From positions 1-64,000 of the forward strand of contig JANQWC010000028.1 of the NCBI GenBank assembly GCA_030730025.1: 64,000 nt of DNA, written 5' to 3'. A program made the translations under genes and the position numbers. Source of the DNA: Crocinitomicaceae bacterium. Its GTDB lineage: Bacteria; Bacteroidota; Bacteroidia; Flavobacteriales_D; Crocinitomicaceae. Positions 19,248-30,494 of this stretch are shown piece by piece. The notes beneath the pieces were generated by a model that had not been told where the DNA came from, searched no databases, and saw only the letters and a list, made by a program, of their open reading frames with translations. The stretch's first letter is position 1; each line of letters starts with the position of its first letter.

Positions 19248-21485
19248 ATGGAAACCAATCACCAAAAAGAAGCTACGCTAGAACAAGCCATCGATTTAGG
19301 CCTCCGCGCCGACGAATTTGAACACGTCAAAGAAATCCTTGGCCGCACTCCAAATTTTACCGAAACAGCTGTTTACTCCGTCATGTGGAGTGAGCACTGC
19401 TCGTACAAAAACTCCATTCTTTGGCTCAAAACACTGCCCAAAGATGGCCCGCATATGTTGGTCAAAGCTGGTGAAGAAAACGCTGGTTTGGTCGATATCG
19501 GCGATGGTTTGGGTTGTGTTTTTAAAATTGAATCTCACAATCACCCTAGTGCTCTAGAGCCTTACCAAGGCGCAGCAACCGGTGTGGGCGGCATCAACCG
19601 CGACATCTTTACGATGGGCGCACGTCCTATTGCCCAACTCAACTCCCTGCGTTTTGGCAATATTGAAGAAGCGCGCACCAAATGGTTGGTCAAAGGTGTA
19701 ACTAAAGGCATCGGCGACTACGGCAACGCTTTTGGTATTCCAATTGTGGGTGGCGAAGTCTTCTTCGACGAATCTTACAACACCAACCCGCTCGTCAATG
19801 CTTTCTCTGCGGGCATCATCGACACCAAAAAAATCATCTCAGCTACGGCAAAAGGTCCGGGCAACCCAGTTTTTATCGTTGGTTCTGCCACTGGTAAAGA
19901 CGGTATCGCCGGTGCTGCTTTTGCCTCTAAAGACATCACCGAAGAATCTGCCAACGACCTCCCATCGGTACAAGTAGGCGATCCATTTATGGAAAAACTA
20001 CTGCTCGAAGCCACCATGGAGCTCTCCATGACCGACGCCATCGTCGGGATGCAAGATATGGGCGCCGCTGGTATCACTTGTTCTACTTGTGAAATGAGCG
20101 CAGCGGGCAATGTCGGTATGGAAATTTTCCTCGACCGCGTACCAACCCGTCAAGAAAACATGTTGCCTTACGAAATCCTCTTGTCAGAGTCTCAAGAGCG
20201 CATGCTCGTGGTGGTTCAAAAAGGCAAAGAGCAAGTCGTGAAAGACATCTTTGACAAATGGGACCTCCATGCAGAAGAAATCGGTCACGTCACCGACACC
20301 GGCCGCATCCGTTACTACATGGGTGGTGAGCTCGTGGGCGATGTGCCTGCCGAATCACTCGTTTTAGGAGGCGGTGCGCCACAATACAAGCGCGAATACA
20401 CCGAGCCTGCTTATTACCAAGAATTCAAAAAATTCGACATCTCTCAGGTTGCCGAACCTCAAGACCTCAAAGTGGTGGCTGACGCCATGCTCGGCTTGCC
20501 AAATATCGCCTCTAAGCGTTGGGTTTACGAACAATACGACTCTATGGTCGGTACCCGCAACATGACCACCAATCGCCCGTCAGATGCAGGCATCGTCAAT
20601 ATCAAAGGCACCAACAAAGCCCTCGCCATGACCGTAGACTGCAACTCGCGCTACGTCAATGCCGATCCAGAAATTGGCACCATGATCGCCGTTTCTGAAG
20701 CGGCGCGCAACATCACCTGTGCCGGCGGAAACCCGAGTGCCATCACCAATTGCCTCAACTTCGGCAATCCTTACAATCCAGAATCTTACTGGCAATTTGT
20801 GGGCGCCATCAAAGGCATGTCTGCAGCTTGCTTGAAATTCGAAACACCCGTAACAGGCGGCAACGTCTCTTTTTACAACCAAACCGTCATGAACGGCAAA
20901 GAAGTGCCGGTTTTCCCGACTCCAACGATCGGCATGATCGGCATTGTCCCGGACAAAGACAAAATCATGACCCTCGATTTCAAGCAAAAAGGGGACCTCA
21001 TTTTCTTGATCGGCGACTACACCGAAGACATCTCCTCTTCCGAATACCTCGCCACTTACCACGGCGTCAAAGCTTCGCCAGCACCTTATTTTGATCTCGA
21101 CAAAGAATTTCAAATGCACCAAGCCCTCAAAGGCCTGATTGCAGAAGGTTTGGTCAATGCTGTACACGACGTCGCCGACGGTGGTCTTTACGTTTCGCTC
21201 GTCGAGATGTCTATGCCGAGAGGTTTAGGTTTTGATATCGTTTCCGATGCCGACATCCGCCTAGACGCCTTCTTATTTGGCGAAGGTCAGGGCCGAGCAG
21301 TGGTATCCGTTACCGAAGAACAAGAAGAAGCATTTGTAGAATACATGGTCGCTTCTGGCGTCAACATGACCCTACTTGGGCACGTCACCAAAGGCAAACT
21401 TCAAATTGACGAACAACATTATGGGTTCATTACCGAAGCCAAAGACATTTACGACAACGCCTTAGGCGCACACTTAGAAAAATAA
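19248..21485 (+). CDS. purL: phosphoribosylformylglycinamidine synthase, small-type PurL
   Basis: [47 protein letters not shown]. Confidence 0.96.
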   Translation: METNHQKEATLEQAIDLGLRADEFEHVKEILGRTPNFTETAVYSVMWSEHCSYKNSILWLKTLPKDGPHMLVKAGEENAGLVDIGDGLGCVFKIESHNHPSALEPYQGAATGVGGINRDIFTMGARPIAQLNSLRFGNIEEARTKWLVKGVTKGIGDYGNAFGIPIVGGEVFFDESYNTNPLVNAFSAGIIDTKKIISATAKGPGNPVFIVGSATGKDGIAGAAFASKDITEESANDLPSVQVGDPFMEKLLLEATMELSMTDAIVGMQDMGAAGITCSTCEMSAAGNVGMEIFLDRVPTRQENMLPYEILLSESQERMLVVVQKGKEQVVKDIFDKWDLHAEEIGHVTDTGRIRYYMGGELVGDVPAESLVLGGGAPQYKREYTEPAYYQEFKKFDISQVAEPQDLKVVADAMLGLPNIASKRWVYEQYDSMVGTRNMTTNRPSDAGIVNIKGTNKALAMTVDCNSRYVNADPEIGTMIAVSEAARNITCAGGNPSAITNCLNFGNPYNPESYWQFVGAIKGMSAACLKFETPVTGGNVSFYNQTVMNGKEVPVFPTPTIGMIGIVPDKDKIMTLDFKQKGDLIFLIGDYTEDISSSEYLATYHGVKASPAPYFDLDKEFQMHQALKGLIAEGLVNAVHDVADGGLYVSLVEMSMPRGLGFDIVSDADIRLDAFLFGEGQGRAVVSVTEEQEEAFVEYMVASGVNMTLLGHVTKGKLQIDEQHYGFITEAKDIYDNALGAHLEK

Positions 21486-21487
21486 AC

Positions 21488-22141
21488 ATGGAATACAACA
21501 CCACGCGTGGTCCGCTCATTTTGCCAGAATACGGTCGCAACGTCCAGAACATGATCGCTCATGCCATGGAACTCCCCAACCGCACTGAGCGCAACCTCGC
21601 TGCCAAAGCCATTATCGAAGTGATGGGACAGCTCAACCCGCACCTGCGCGATGTCGAGGACTACCGCCACAAGCTCTGGACACACTTATTCGTGATGTCT
21701 AATTTCGAGTTCGATGTAGATTCTCCATATGACAAACCAAAGCCAGAGGTGCTCAACGAGAAGCCACAGCGCATGACCTACCCCTCGAGCAAAATTCGCT
21801 TCGGTCATTACGGAAAGTATACGCAGGCGATTTTAGAGGCTTCCAAAGAGGTGACCATTCCAGAGGAAAAAGAATTCCTCAAAACCACCATGGCCAACTT
21901 CATGAAAAAACAGTTTTTGGCCTACAACAACGACACCGTCGAAAACAACGTTATTGCCCAGCAGCTCAAAGAACTTTCCAAAGGTGACCTCATTTTGGAA
22001 AACCCCGATGATTTAGTCCATACCAACACCCTGCTCAAAACCATGGGTATTGGTCAAAATCAGCAGAAAAACCAACGCTTTAACAAGCAAAAGAGCAACA
22101 ACAACAATAAGTACAAAAAGAAAAAATTCATCAAAAAATAA
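21488..22141 (+). CDS. DUF4290 family protein
   Basis: MEYNTTRGPLILPEYGRNVQNMIAHA...; Asn/Lys-rich tail; sits between purL and murA. Confidence 0.85.
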   Translation: MEYNTTRGPLILPEYGRNVQNMIAHAMELPNRTERNLAAKAIIEVMGQLNPHLRDVEDYRHKLWTHLFVMSNFEFDVDSPYDKPKPEVLNEKPQRMTYPSSKIRFGHYGKYTQAILEASKEVTIPEEKEFLKTTMANFMKKQFLAYNNDTVENNVIAQQLKELSKGDLILENPDDLVHTNTLLKTMGIGQNQQKNQRFNKQKSNNNNKYKKKKFIKK

Positions 22142-22144
22142 AGC

Positions 22145-23452
22145 ATGGCTTCTTTTGAAATTTACGGTGGCAAGCCACTCAAAGGTGAAATCATTCCGCA
22201 AGGCGCAAAAAACGAGGCGCTACAAGTGCTTTGTGCACCTTTACTGACCTCAGAAAAAGTCACGATATCCAATATTCCAGATATCGTCGATGTCAATAAA
22301 CTCATCGCTTTATTGCAAACGATGGGTGTGAAGGTCGAAAAAGTCGAGAAAGGCACTTATATCTTTCAAGCCAAAGAAATTGACCTCGCCTACCTAGAAA
22401 CGGAAGATTTCAAAAAGCGAGCTTCTTCTTTGCGCGGCTCCATCATGATTGTCGGGCCCTTGCTCGCACGTTACGGCCGAGGCTTTATCCCAAAGCCAGG
22501 CGGAGACAAAATTGGACGCCGTCGCCTAGACACCCACTTTGAAGGATTTGCGCTCTTAGGTGCCAAATTCAACTACGACGCCGGTGAGCATTTCTACTCT
22601 GTAGAAGCTGCCGACCTCAAAGGTACTTTTATTCACCTAGACGAAGCATCTGTGACCGGCACAGCCAATATCCTGATGGCGGCTGTCATGGCAGAAGGTG
22701 AAACCACATTTTACAACGCCGCTTGCGAGCCTTACATCCAGCAACTCTGTAAAATGCTCAATTCAATGGGTGCCCAAATCACCGGAATTGGCTCCAATAT
22801 GCTCAAAATTCAAGGTGTGAAGTCACTCGGTGGCTGTTTTCACCGCATTTTGCCCGACATGATCGAAATCGGGAGCTTCATTGGCTTGGCCGCCATGACC
22901 CAATCCGAAATCACCATCAAAGATGTCTCTTGGGAAAACCTCGGCATCATTCCAAATGTTTTCAGAAGACTCGGCATCAAATTAGAGCGCCGTGGAGACG
23001 ACATCTTTGTTCCGGCGCAAGAGAAATACGAAATCGAAACCTTCATCGATGGCTCGATCATGACCATCTACGATGCGCCATGGCCAGGTTTTACGCCTGA
23101 CCTCCTTTCTATTATCTTAGTGGTGGCCACACAAGCCAAAGGCTCTGTGCTCATTCATCAAAAAATGTTTGAATCTCGCCTATTCTTTGTCGATAAACTC
23201 ATCGACATGGGCGCCCAAATTATCCTTTGCGATCCGCACCGCGCTACTGTCATTGGCCTCAATCGCGAGCACGACCTCAAAGGCATTGAAATGACCTCTC
23301 CCGATATCCGTGCCGGTGTGTCGCTTTTGATTGCCGCTTTGTCTGCAAAAGGAAAAAGCGTGATCCACAACATCGAGCAAATTGACCGCGGCTACCAAGA
23401 CATCGAATACCGCCTCAACAACATCGGTGCCGACATCAGAAGAATCGGATGA
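22145..23452 (+). CDS. murA: UDP-N-acetylglucosamine 1-carboxyvinyltransferase
   Basis: GGKPLKGEIIPQGAKNEALQVL, RGSIMIVGPLLARYG, PDIRAGVSLLIAAL. Confidence 0.95.
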   Translation: MASFEIYGGKPLKGEIIPQGAKNEALQVLCAPLLTSEKVTISNIPDIVDVNKLIALLQTMGVKVEKVEKGTYIFQAKEIDLAYLETEDFKKRASSLRGSIMIVGPLLARYGRGFIPKPGGDKIGRRRLDTHFEGFALLGAKFNYDAGEHFYSVEAADLKGTFIHLDEASVTGTANILMAAVMAEGETTFYNAACEPYIQQLCKMLNSMGAQITGIGSNMLKIQGVKSLGGCFHRILPDMIEIGSFIGLAAMTQSEITIKDVSWENLGIIPNVFRRLGIKLERRGDDIFVPAQEKYEIETFIDGSIMTIYDAPWPGFTPDLLSIILVVATQAKGSVLIHQKMFESRLFFVDKLIDMGAQIILCDPHRATVIGLNREHDLKGIEMTSPDIRAGVSLLIAALSAKGKSVIHNIEQIDRGYQDIEYRLNNIGADIRRIG

Positions 23453-23973
23453 GAAAGTCGAGCATCCTCATTATAGCCCTTGTTGCCGCATTTGCTTGCT
23501 ATGCGCTGTGCTTTAGGCAAGAGGCAACTGCTATGGTGCCAACAGACGCCACCGCGCCAGAAATTGCATTGGTGTCGCCAAAAGGCAAAACCCTCAAACT
23601 ATCTAGCTTGCGTGGCAAAATGGTGTTGGTAGATTTCTGGGCTTCTTGGTGTGGTCCGTGCCGCAAAGAAAGCCCCAATGTGGTAGAGGCTTATCAAAAG
23701 TACCATCAAAAAGAATTCAAAGGCGCTAAAGGTTTTGAGGTTTTCAGTGTTTCTCTCGATCGCGATCAAGAGGCTTGGAAACAAGCTATTCTCGCAGACA
23801 AACTCGTCTGGAAATACCACGTACTCGACGCACAAGGTTTGGCTGCTGCCAATTACCAAGTTGCTACCATTCCAAATGCATTTTTGCTGGATGGCAACGG
23901 CGTTATTGTGGCAAGTGGTGCACAGCTGCGCGGTCTCAACCTGCACATTACCTTAGATAAATTCTTGAAGTAA
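23449..23973 (+). CDS. TlpA-like thioredoxin-fold protein
   Basis: DFWASWCGPCRKESPN. Confidence 0.93.
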   Translation: MRKSSILIIALVAAFACYALCFRQEATAMVPTDATAPEIALVSPKGKTLKLSSLRGKMVLVDFWASWCGPCRKESPNVVEAYQKYHQKEFKGAKGFEVFSVSLDRDQEAWKQAILADKLVWKYHVLDAQGLAAANYQVATIPNAFLLDGNGVIVASGAQLRGLNLHITLDKFLK

Positions 23974-23983
23974 GCGTTAAGCG

Positions 23984-24847
23984 CTAGATGCGCTCTAAAA
24001 CGTAAGTGATGAGCTCGTCCATTGCCGTCTCAATTCCGGTAGAAAAGATTTCCTGAGGCCTATTGGCTACGCCCAAACAAATACTCGTACAACGATGTCC
24101 GAGTGCTTTTCCGAGCGCAAAAATAGCCGAGCTTTCCATCTCAAAGTTGACAATCTGCTGCCCGTTGTCATTGAATTTTTCAAGGGCACGGTGGATGTCA
24201 GGCATTTTGCTTGCCAATCTCAAAGACCTACCTTGTGGGCCGTAAAACCCAGAGCTCGTTACCGTGATTCCCTTTCTGACCCGATCTGATGCCAGTTTTT
24301 GGACCATTTCCGAACTTGCTGCACTCAAGTAGGGTACAACGCCTCCGGGGAAGTGAACTTGCGTGTTGATTTGAGTCAATAGGTGTTGCTCCTCTTTACT
24401 GAAATCAATGGGGTAGAAGTGCGCGATGTTATCTAGACCCAGCGCGTGGGTAGAAAGCACAAATGAGTGCAGGGGCATGTCAGATTGGAGCATGCCGCAG
24501 GTGCCAATTCGAACGATTTCTAGACTGGTTTTTTCTTGTTTTTCTGCGCGCGCTGCCAGATTGATGTTCACCAATGCATCGAGCTCGGCCATGCAAATAT
24601 CGATGTTGTCGGTACCAATGCCAGTGGAAAGCACTGTAAGGCGCTTGCCTTGGAAGGTGCCCGTGTGGCTTACAAATTCGCGGTGCTGCACACGGCTTTC
24701 GGTGTGATCAAAAAAGCGGGAGATTTTAGCAACCCGATCTTGGTCGCCGACTAAAATGACTTTGGTGGCCAATTGATGGGGCTGCAGCCCGAGGTGATAA
24801 ACGGCTCCGTTTGCATCGAGAACCAATTCTGTTGCTGGAAACTGCAT
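23984..24847 (-). CDS. nucleoside (uridine) phosphorylase family protein
   Basis: VILVGDQDRVAKIS, VLSTGIGTDNIDI, NFEMESSAIFALG. Confidence 0.88.
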   Translation of the reverse strand: MQFPATELVLDANGAVYHLGLQPHQLATKVILVGDQDRVAKISRFFDHTESRVQHREFVSHTGTFQGKRLTVLSTGIGTDNIDICMAELDALVNINLAARAEKQEKTSLEIVRIGTCGMLQSDMPLHSFVLSTHALGLDNIAHFYPIDFSKEEQHLLTQINTQVHFPGGVVPYLSAASSEMVQKLASDRVRKGITVTSSGFYGPQGRSLRLASKMPDIHRALEKFNDNGQQIVNFEMESSAIFALGKALGHRCTSICLGVANRPQEIFSTGIETAMDELITYVLERI

Positions 24848-24872
24848 GCGTCAGTGGCTAGGGAAGATGAAT

Positions 24873-25610
24873 TTAAAGCGATCCGAAAACCTTAGCGAGG
24901 AGGTCTGTAACGCGTGCCGCAGGGTTGACACGGATTTTGTCTTCTTCTTGCTGAACCATCAAAAACAAGCCGTCTATGGCACGCTGTGTAACGAACGCGT
25001 CTAGGTCTGGGTTGATTTTTTCTCCGCCTGTGAGGGCCATGGCTTGGTTGTATTTGTTCATGAGTGGTGTCCACTTTGCAGTGAGGCTCACTTTAGCAGT
25101 AGCTTCCTTTACCTTTGGCAAGAAAGCATTGCAAAGTTGTTGGCTTGTTTGGTTTTTCAGAAAAGCAGTAGCTGCGCCGTTTCCACCTTTCAAAATGGCA
25201 AAACCATCTTGCACACTCATGTTGAGAATGGCCTGTGTAAAAATAGGTAGGGCTTCTTTAACTGCTTCTTCTGCCGCTCTATTGAGCGTAGTCTCGAATT
25301 GCTCGACTTGGTTGTTCATGCCAAGCTGTAAGGCTTTTTCTTTTACTTTAAGGGCGTCAGGAGGGAAGGGTAGTCTAATTTGTGCATTCCCCAAAAAGCC
25401 ATCCACTACAGCGCTTTGGTTCACTGCATTTTTGATGCCCACTTGTAACGCTTCTTTGAGGCCAGAAATGACTTCGGCGTTGGTGAGTTGTGGTGCTGTA
25501 GGAGGCGCCGTGGCACTCGTTACGCCGCTGGCCATGCTCATGAGTTCTAGTGAGATTTTGGAGCATTGCGCAACAAAGAGAGAAAGAAATGAAATCAGGA
25601 GTATTTTCAT
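24873..25610 (-). CDS. DUF4197 domain protein
   Basis: ISGLKEALQVGIKNAVNQ..., IRLPFPPDALKVKEKALQLG. Confidence 0.85.
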   Translation of the reverse strand: MKILLISFLSLFVAQCSKISLELMSMASGVTSATAPPTAPQLTNAEVISGLKEALQVGIKNAVNQSAVVDGFLGNAQIRLPFPPDALKVKEKALQLGMNNQVEQFETTLNRAAEEAVKEALPIFTQAILNMSVQDGFAILKGGNGAATAFLKNQTSQQLCNAFLPKVKEATAKVSLTAKWTPLMNKYNQAMALTGGEKINPDLDAFVTQRAIDGLFLMVQQEEDKIRVNPAARVTDLLAKVFGSL

Positions 25611-25616
25611 GGCAAC

Positions 25617-28349
25617 CTAGCGAATAACGTGGATCATGCCTGTTTTGACTGTTTTACCGTCGGTGTCTTTGTCTTTGAACCAAGCCTTCCAAGAATAGGT
25701 GCCCGGCTGCACTTTCATGCCGTTGTAATAGCCGTCCCAGAATCCTTTGGTGTCGTAGGTTTCCCAGATGACTTCGCCCCAGCGGTTAAAGATTTCTAAA
25801 TGGAAGTTTTCGAAGTCGATGCCCTCTACATAGAAAGACCAAACTTGGTTGTGTTCGTCGTCATCCGGTGTAAAAGCAGTTGGCGCATAGAAAATGACAT
25901 CAGCTACCACATCGATATCAATTGTAATGGAATCTGAACAGCCATCTACGGTGGTGACGGTAAGCATAATTGGATAAGAACCCATTACTCCTTCAGGGTA
26001 GGTAATCATGGCGCTAGAACCTGTACTTACAATGTTTGTAGAACCTGGAGAAGACCAGTTGTATTGCGCAATATTACCCATAGAGACGTCGTTGGTTTGT
26101 ACCGTTGTTTCAAACCAAGTAACAGGGTTTTTAGAGATGGTGAAGTTCGCCGTTGGGTTGTCGGTAACCGTGAGGAGGTCGTCGAAGAAGCCGTTGTAAA
26201 TACAGCCGTGTACTGAAGTCATGACAACAGATAAGTCGTAGACGCCGGGTTGTACAATGGTATGAAGGAGGTCGTCTTGGTTGGGAACCGTAAAGCTGTC
26301 GCCGTTAGAGAAGAGGTAAGACGTGCTAGAGATGTCTTGGCTGTTGCTAGACATATTGTGCAATTGAAAATCGCCTGGCGTACAAATTTGGTTGTCAACG
26401 GCTGTGATCACAGGGATGATTTCTAATGGGAAGATGATGGTCATGCACTCGGTAGTGGTTGGCGAACCACAAGCCTCGCTGAGGGTAACACAATAAACCG
26501 TACCGGAGTTGATTGGGTCTACGGTGATGCTTGTGCCATTGCCAACAGGAATGCCATCTTCAGTCCAAGAGAAGGTGTAGGCGCTAGAACCGCCTGCGCC
26601 GATTGCAGAAAGTAAAATACTGGCCTCAGAACAAATCATGGTGTCTTGGGTCAAGAAGGTGATGTCTAGTGGGCTCGGTTGGTTGATGTTCACTGAAATG
26701 GTTTGGATACAACCGTTGGCGTCTGTCACGGTACAAGTGTGCAGCCCAGCACCGAGGTCGAGCGCTGTGGCAGCCAAAGAGGCTGAGATGTCCCAATCAA
26801 AAGTGTAAGGCGCAGTACCCAATTGCACATCGATAGTGGCTTCGCCATTTGCAACGGTGTAGCAATCGGCGTCTGCAACGTTGATGGCGCTCAGTACCAT
26901 GGCAGGAACTTCGGCAATGGTGACGTAAATGGTATCTGAACATCCTGTGGTGTTAGAGGCATAGCACCAATAATTACCAGCACTCAGCCCTGTTGCGGTT
27001 TGGGATGTTTGACCGTTGCTCCATTCGTAGGTAATGACACCTGTGGCAGGTGTGACGTTAGCGGTGGCGGTGCCGTCGTTGCCGCCTATGCAAGAAACGA
27101 GGGTGGTGGTGGCGGTAAATGAGGCGGGTGTGTCGCTAATAACTGCTGTGGCAGTTGCGCTACAACCGTTGCCATCTATTTGGGTAACCGTGTAGGTGCC
27201 TGCAAAAAGGTTGTTGATCGGGTTGCCTACAATGGCACCTGGGTTCCAGGTGTAGGTACAAGGAGTGGGTGAGCCTGCGCCAGGAATAGCCGTTGCACTA
27301 CCAACACCCTGTGTACAGACATCTGGTAGGGTAGTGGTGGTGACGGATGGTGTGGCGCGTGTGATCCAGGTGGTGTCTTGGGTAATGGAGCCAATGCTGG
27401 TTCCGCATGCAGCACCAGATAAGAAGTAGCCAGTGGTGCCTGGAGGTACGATATTGACATTGAGGGTTCCGTTGTTGTACGGGAAGGTTTGACCGTTGGT
27501 GTTGGCCCAAACAAAATTACTTCCTGGGCTATTGACCATGACGTAAGGAATTTGAGACATTGTATAGGAAGCTGTATTGCTTGGCGAGGTCGGTAAGAAT
27601 CTGCGGCCATCTTGGTTGGCGCCCCAAACAGTGTTGTTGCGACCTGGCGTGATGTGTGCAGTAGGCATTGGCATGTTGTTCTCGGAGCCTTGGATGGCCA
27701 AACCGCTGTTCCATCCAGTACAAATGGGTTTGTTGCCAATGTGTAATTCGAAAATATTGGAGGTTTCGTACATGACAATAGCCATGTAGTTACACTGCGA
27801 CGTACAGCTAAACATCATGATGTTTTTGTACAAAACAACAAATTTTCTGTTTGGAGCTGTTCCAATGGTTTGGTATTGAATTTGGCCACCCAAAGACGGA
27901 TTGATGTCTTGGTAGGTGAGCATGATGGTATTTTTGGCAGCAGCAAACCCTGCATTGGGCAAGGTGCCTACGCCATTCAAGGCCCAAGGGCAGTAGCCGC
28001 CTGCATTGGCCAAGTTAAATGAAACGAGGCCGTTGGATCCGATCACACATTGTGTGTAGGTATTGCCATAAAAACTAAATGGAAAGCCAATTGCCACACT
28101 GCCCGACCAAGAGTCGTCTGAAAGCTGTACATTGGTTGGGGCGTTGAGGTAGAGGCCTGCAGCTGTTCCTGGGGTTGTACCGGCATTACAGTTGTTGATA
28201 ATGACAGCCTGCCCTGGGCAAACGGTTGCATCTTGCCCCAAACATAAGGTAACTGGCCCTTGGGCAAGTGTATTCGTGGCATTCAGTAATGAAAGGGCAA
28301 GAAATAAAATGCCTGAAAGCGTAGCGAGTAAAGTTGATTTTATTTTCAT
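25617..28349 (-). CDS. large secreted T9SS protein, SprB-like repeats and gliding-motility/CHU C-terminal domain
   Basis: Signal peptide MKIKSTLLATLSGILFLALSLL; C-terminus FYAPTAFTPDDDEHNQVW...NRWGEVIWETYDTKGFWDGYYNGMKVQPGTYSWKAWFKD. Confidence 0.9.
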   Translation of the reverse strand: MKIKSTLLATLSGILFLALSLLNATNTLAQGPVTLCLGQDATVCPGQAVIINNCNAGTTPGTAAGLYLNAPTNVQLSDDSWSGSVAIGFPFSFYGNTYTQCVIGSNGLVSFNLANAGGYCPWALNGVGTLPNAGFAAAKNTIMLTYQDINPSLGGQIQYQTIGTAPNRKFVVLYKNIMMFSCTSQCNYMAIVMYETSNIFELHIGNKPICTGWNSGLAIQGSENNMPMPTAHITPGRNNTVWGANQDGRRFLPTSPSNTASYTMSQIPYVMVNSPGSNFVWANTNGQTFPYNNGTLNVNIVPPGTTGYFLSGAACGTSIGSITQDTTWITRATPSVTTTTLPDVCTQGVGSATAIPGAGSPTPCTYTWNPGAIVGNPINNLFAGTYTVTQIDGNGCSATATAVISDTPASFTATTTLVSCIGGNDGTATANVTPATGVITYEWSNGQTSQTATGLSAGNYWCYASNTTGCSDTIYVTIAEVPAMVLSAINVADADCYTVANGEATIDVQLGTAPYTFDWDISASLAATALDLGAGLHTCTVTDANGCIQTISVNINQPSPLDITFLTQDTMICSEASILLSAIGAGGSSAYTFSWTEDGIPVGNGTSITVDPINSGTVYCVTLSEACGSPTTTECMTIIFPLEIIPVITAVDNQICTPGDFQLHNMSSNSQDISSTSYLFSNGDSFTVPNQDDLLHTIVQPGVYDLSVVMTSVHGCIYNGFFDDLLTVTDNPTANFTISKNPVTWFETTVQTNDVSMGNIAQYNWSSPGSTNIVSTGSSAMITYPEGVMGSYPIMLTVTTVDGCSDSITIDIDVVADVIFYAPTAFTPDDDEHNQVWSFYVEGIDFENFHLEIFNRWGEVIWETYDTKGFWDGYYNGMKVQPGTYSWKAWFKDKDTDGKTVKTGMIHVIR

Positions 28350-28484
28350 GTAGCTTTTGTTCTTGTTCGTAGGTACTCCCCTCAAACGCAAATGTGTGCG
28401 GTTGGGTTGCTTTGAGAGTTGTAAAAATAACTACTTTTTTGTCCAAGGTCAAATTTCCGCACCGGGTTTTTATTTACACTTCAA

Positions 28485-28507
28485 ATTAGTGTCATTTTGA
28501 CACTAAT
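28485..28507. promoter_or_regulatory. perfect interrupted palindrome, candidate operator
   Basis: ATTAGTGTCA-TTT-TGACACTAAT in the divergent intergenic region. Confidence 0.6.
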
Positions 28508-28529
28508 AAAATGTTGAAAAAAGATGGTC

Positions 28530-28556
28530 TTTGGACCTTATTTTGGATTATTTTTG
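28530..28556 (+). promoter_or_regulatory. candidate gdhA promoter
   Basis: TTTG (28530-28533), N15, TATTTTTG (28549-28556). Confidence 0.5.
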
Positions 28557-28574
28557 CCCAAGTTTACAAACTAA

Positions 28575-29945
<1,371 letters not shown>

Positions 29946-29967
29946 GACCAACAAATATATTTGAATG

Positions 29968-29996
29968 GAAAAGGCCTTCTCTCGAAGGCCTTTTTT
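29968..29996 (+). terminator. intrinsic terminator of gdhA
   Basis: GAAAAGGCCTTC-TCTC-GAAGGCCTTTTTT. Confidence 0.88.
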
Positions 29997-30008
29997 ATTT
30001 TTGCACGC

Positions 30009-30494
30009 ATGTGGTCTCGACTATTTCTTTTTTTATGCCTGTCTACTTTCATGAATCTCCGTGCACAACAGTTTGTTGGCATGGGCGCTTCTTTGCACCG
30101 TTATGATCAGGTGCTGAGTGTGAAAGTGCTGAAGGCATTCGAATTAGGTGGCTTAGGTCTAGATCTTGGTTTTGGAGTTGAACGCAGTTTGCAAGGCGCC
30201 TTGGCACCAGCGGTAGGTCTTTTTTGGATAGATGCGATTTCACAGTATGCATTTAAGAAAACCATGCCCTTTTATTCGTTTCGCTACCAATGCGATATGC
30301 AAAAAACTACTTTTTTAGACCTGCATCAGGGTATTTATGGTGGTGTAGGTTTGGCATTTGGTCCAAAATATGAATGGGGAGTGGCGCTTTTTGCAGGGCT
30401 GGCCATGGAAACCTTATCCGGACTCAGCTATCAAAATAAGCCCATCTTTTTTAATCCGCAGCTGCAGTTACATTACTTTTTATTCCGTGCGTAA
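30009..30494 (+). CDS. hypothetical exported protein
   Basis: Signal peptide MWSRLFLFLCLSTFMNLRAQ; exact TAnnTTTG box 5 nt upstream of ATG. Confidence 0.65.
   Translation: MWSRLFLFLCLSTFMNLRAQQFVGMGASLHRYDQVLSVKVLKAFELGGLGLDLGFGVERSLQGALAPAVGLFWIDAISQYAFKKTMPFYSFRYQCDMQKTTFLDLHQGIYGGVGLAFGPKYEWGVALFAGLAMETLSGLSYQNKPIFFNPQLQLHYFLFRA

Noticed and set aside
20580-21167. 195-aa minus-strand ORF inside purL
   Set aside because: Antisense shadow of purL
22080-22140. AAC/AAG-rich low-complexity stretch resembling a short tandem repeat
   Set aside because: Encodes the Asn/Lys-rich tail of DUF4290; not a CRISPR or noncoding repeat
24976-25620. 214-aa plus-strand ORF over the DUF4197 gene
   Set aside because: Antisense shadow; Ser/Cys-rich composition typical of non-coding frames
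27227-27778. 183-aa minus-strand ORF inside the T9SS type B protein gene
   Set aside because: Alternative frame of a Thr/Pro-rich repeat protein; low-complexity composition
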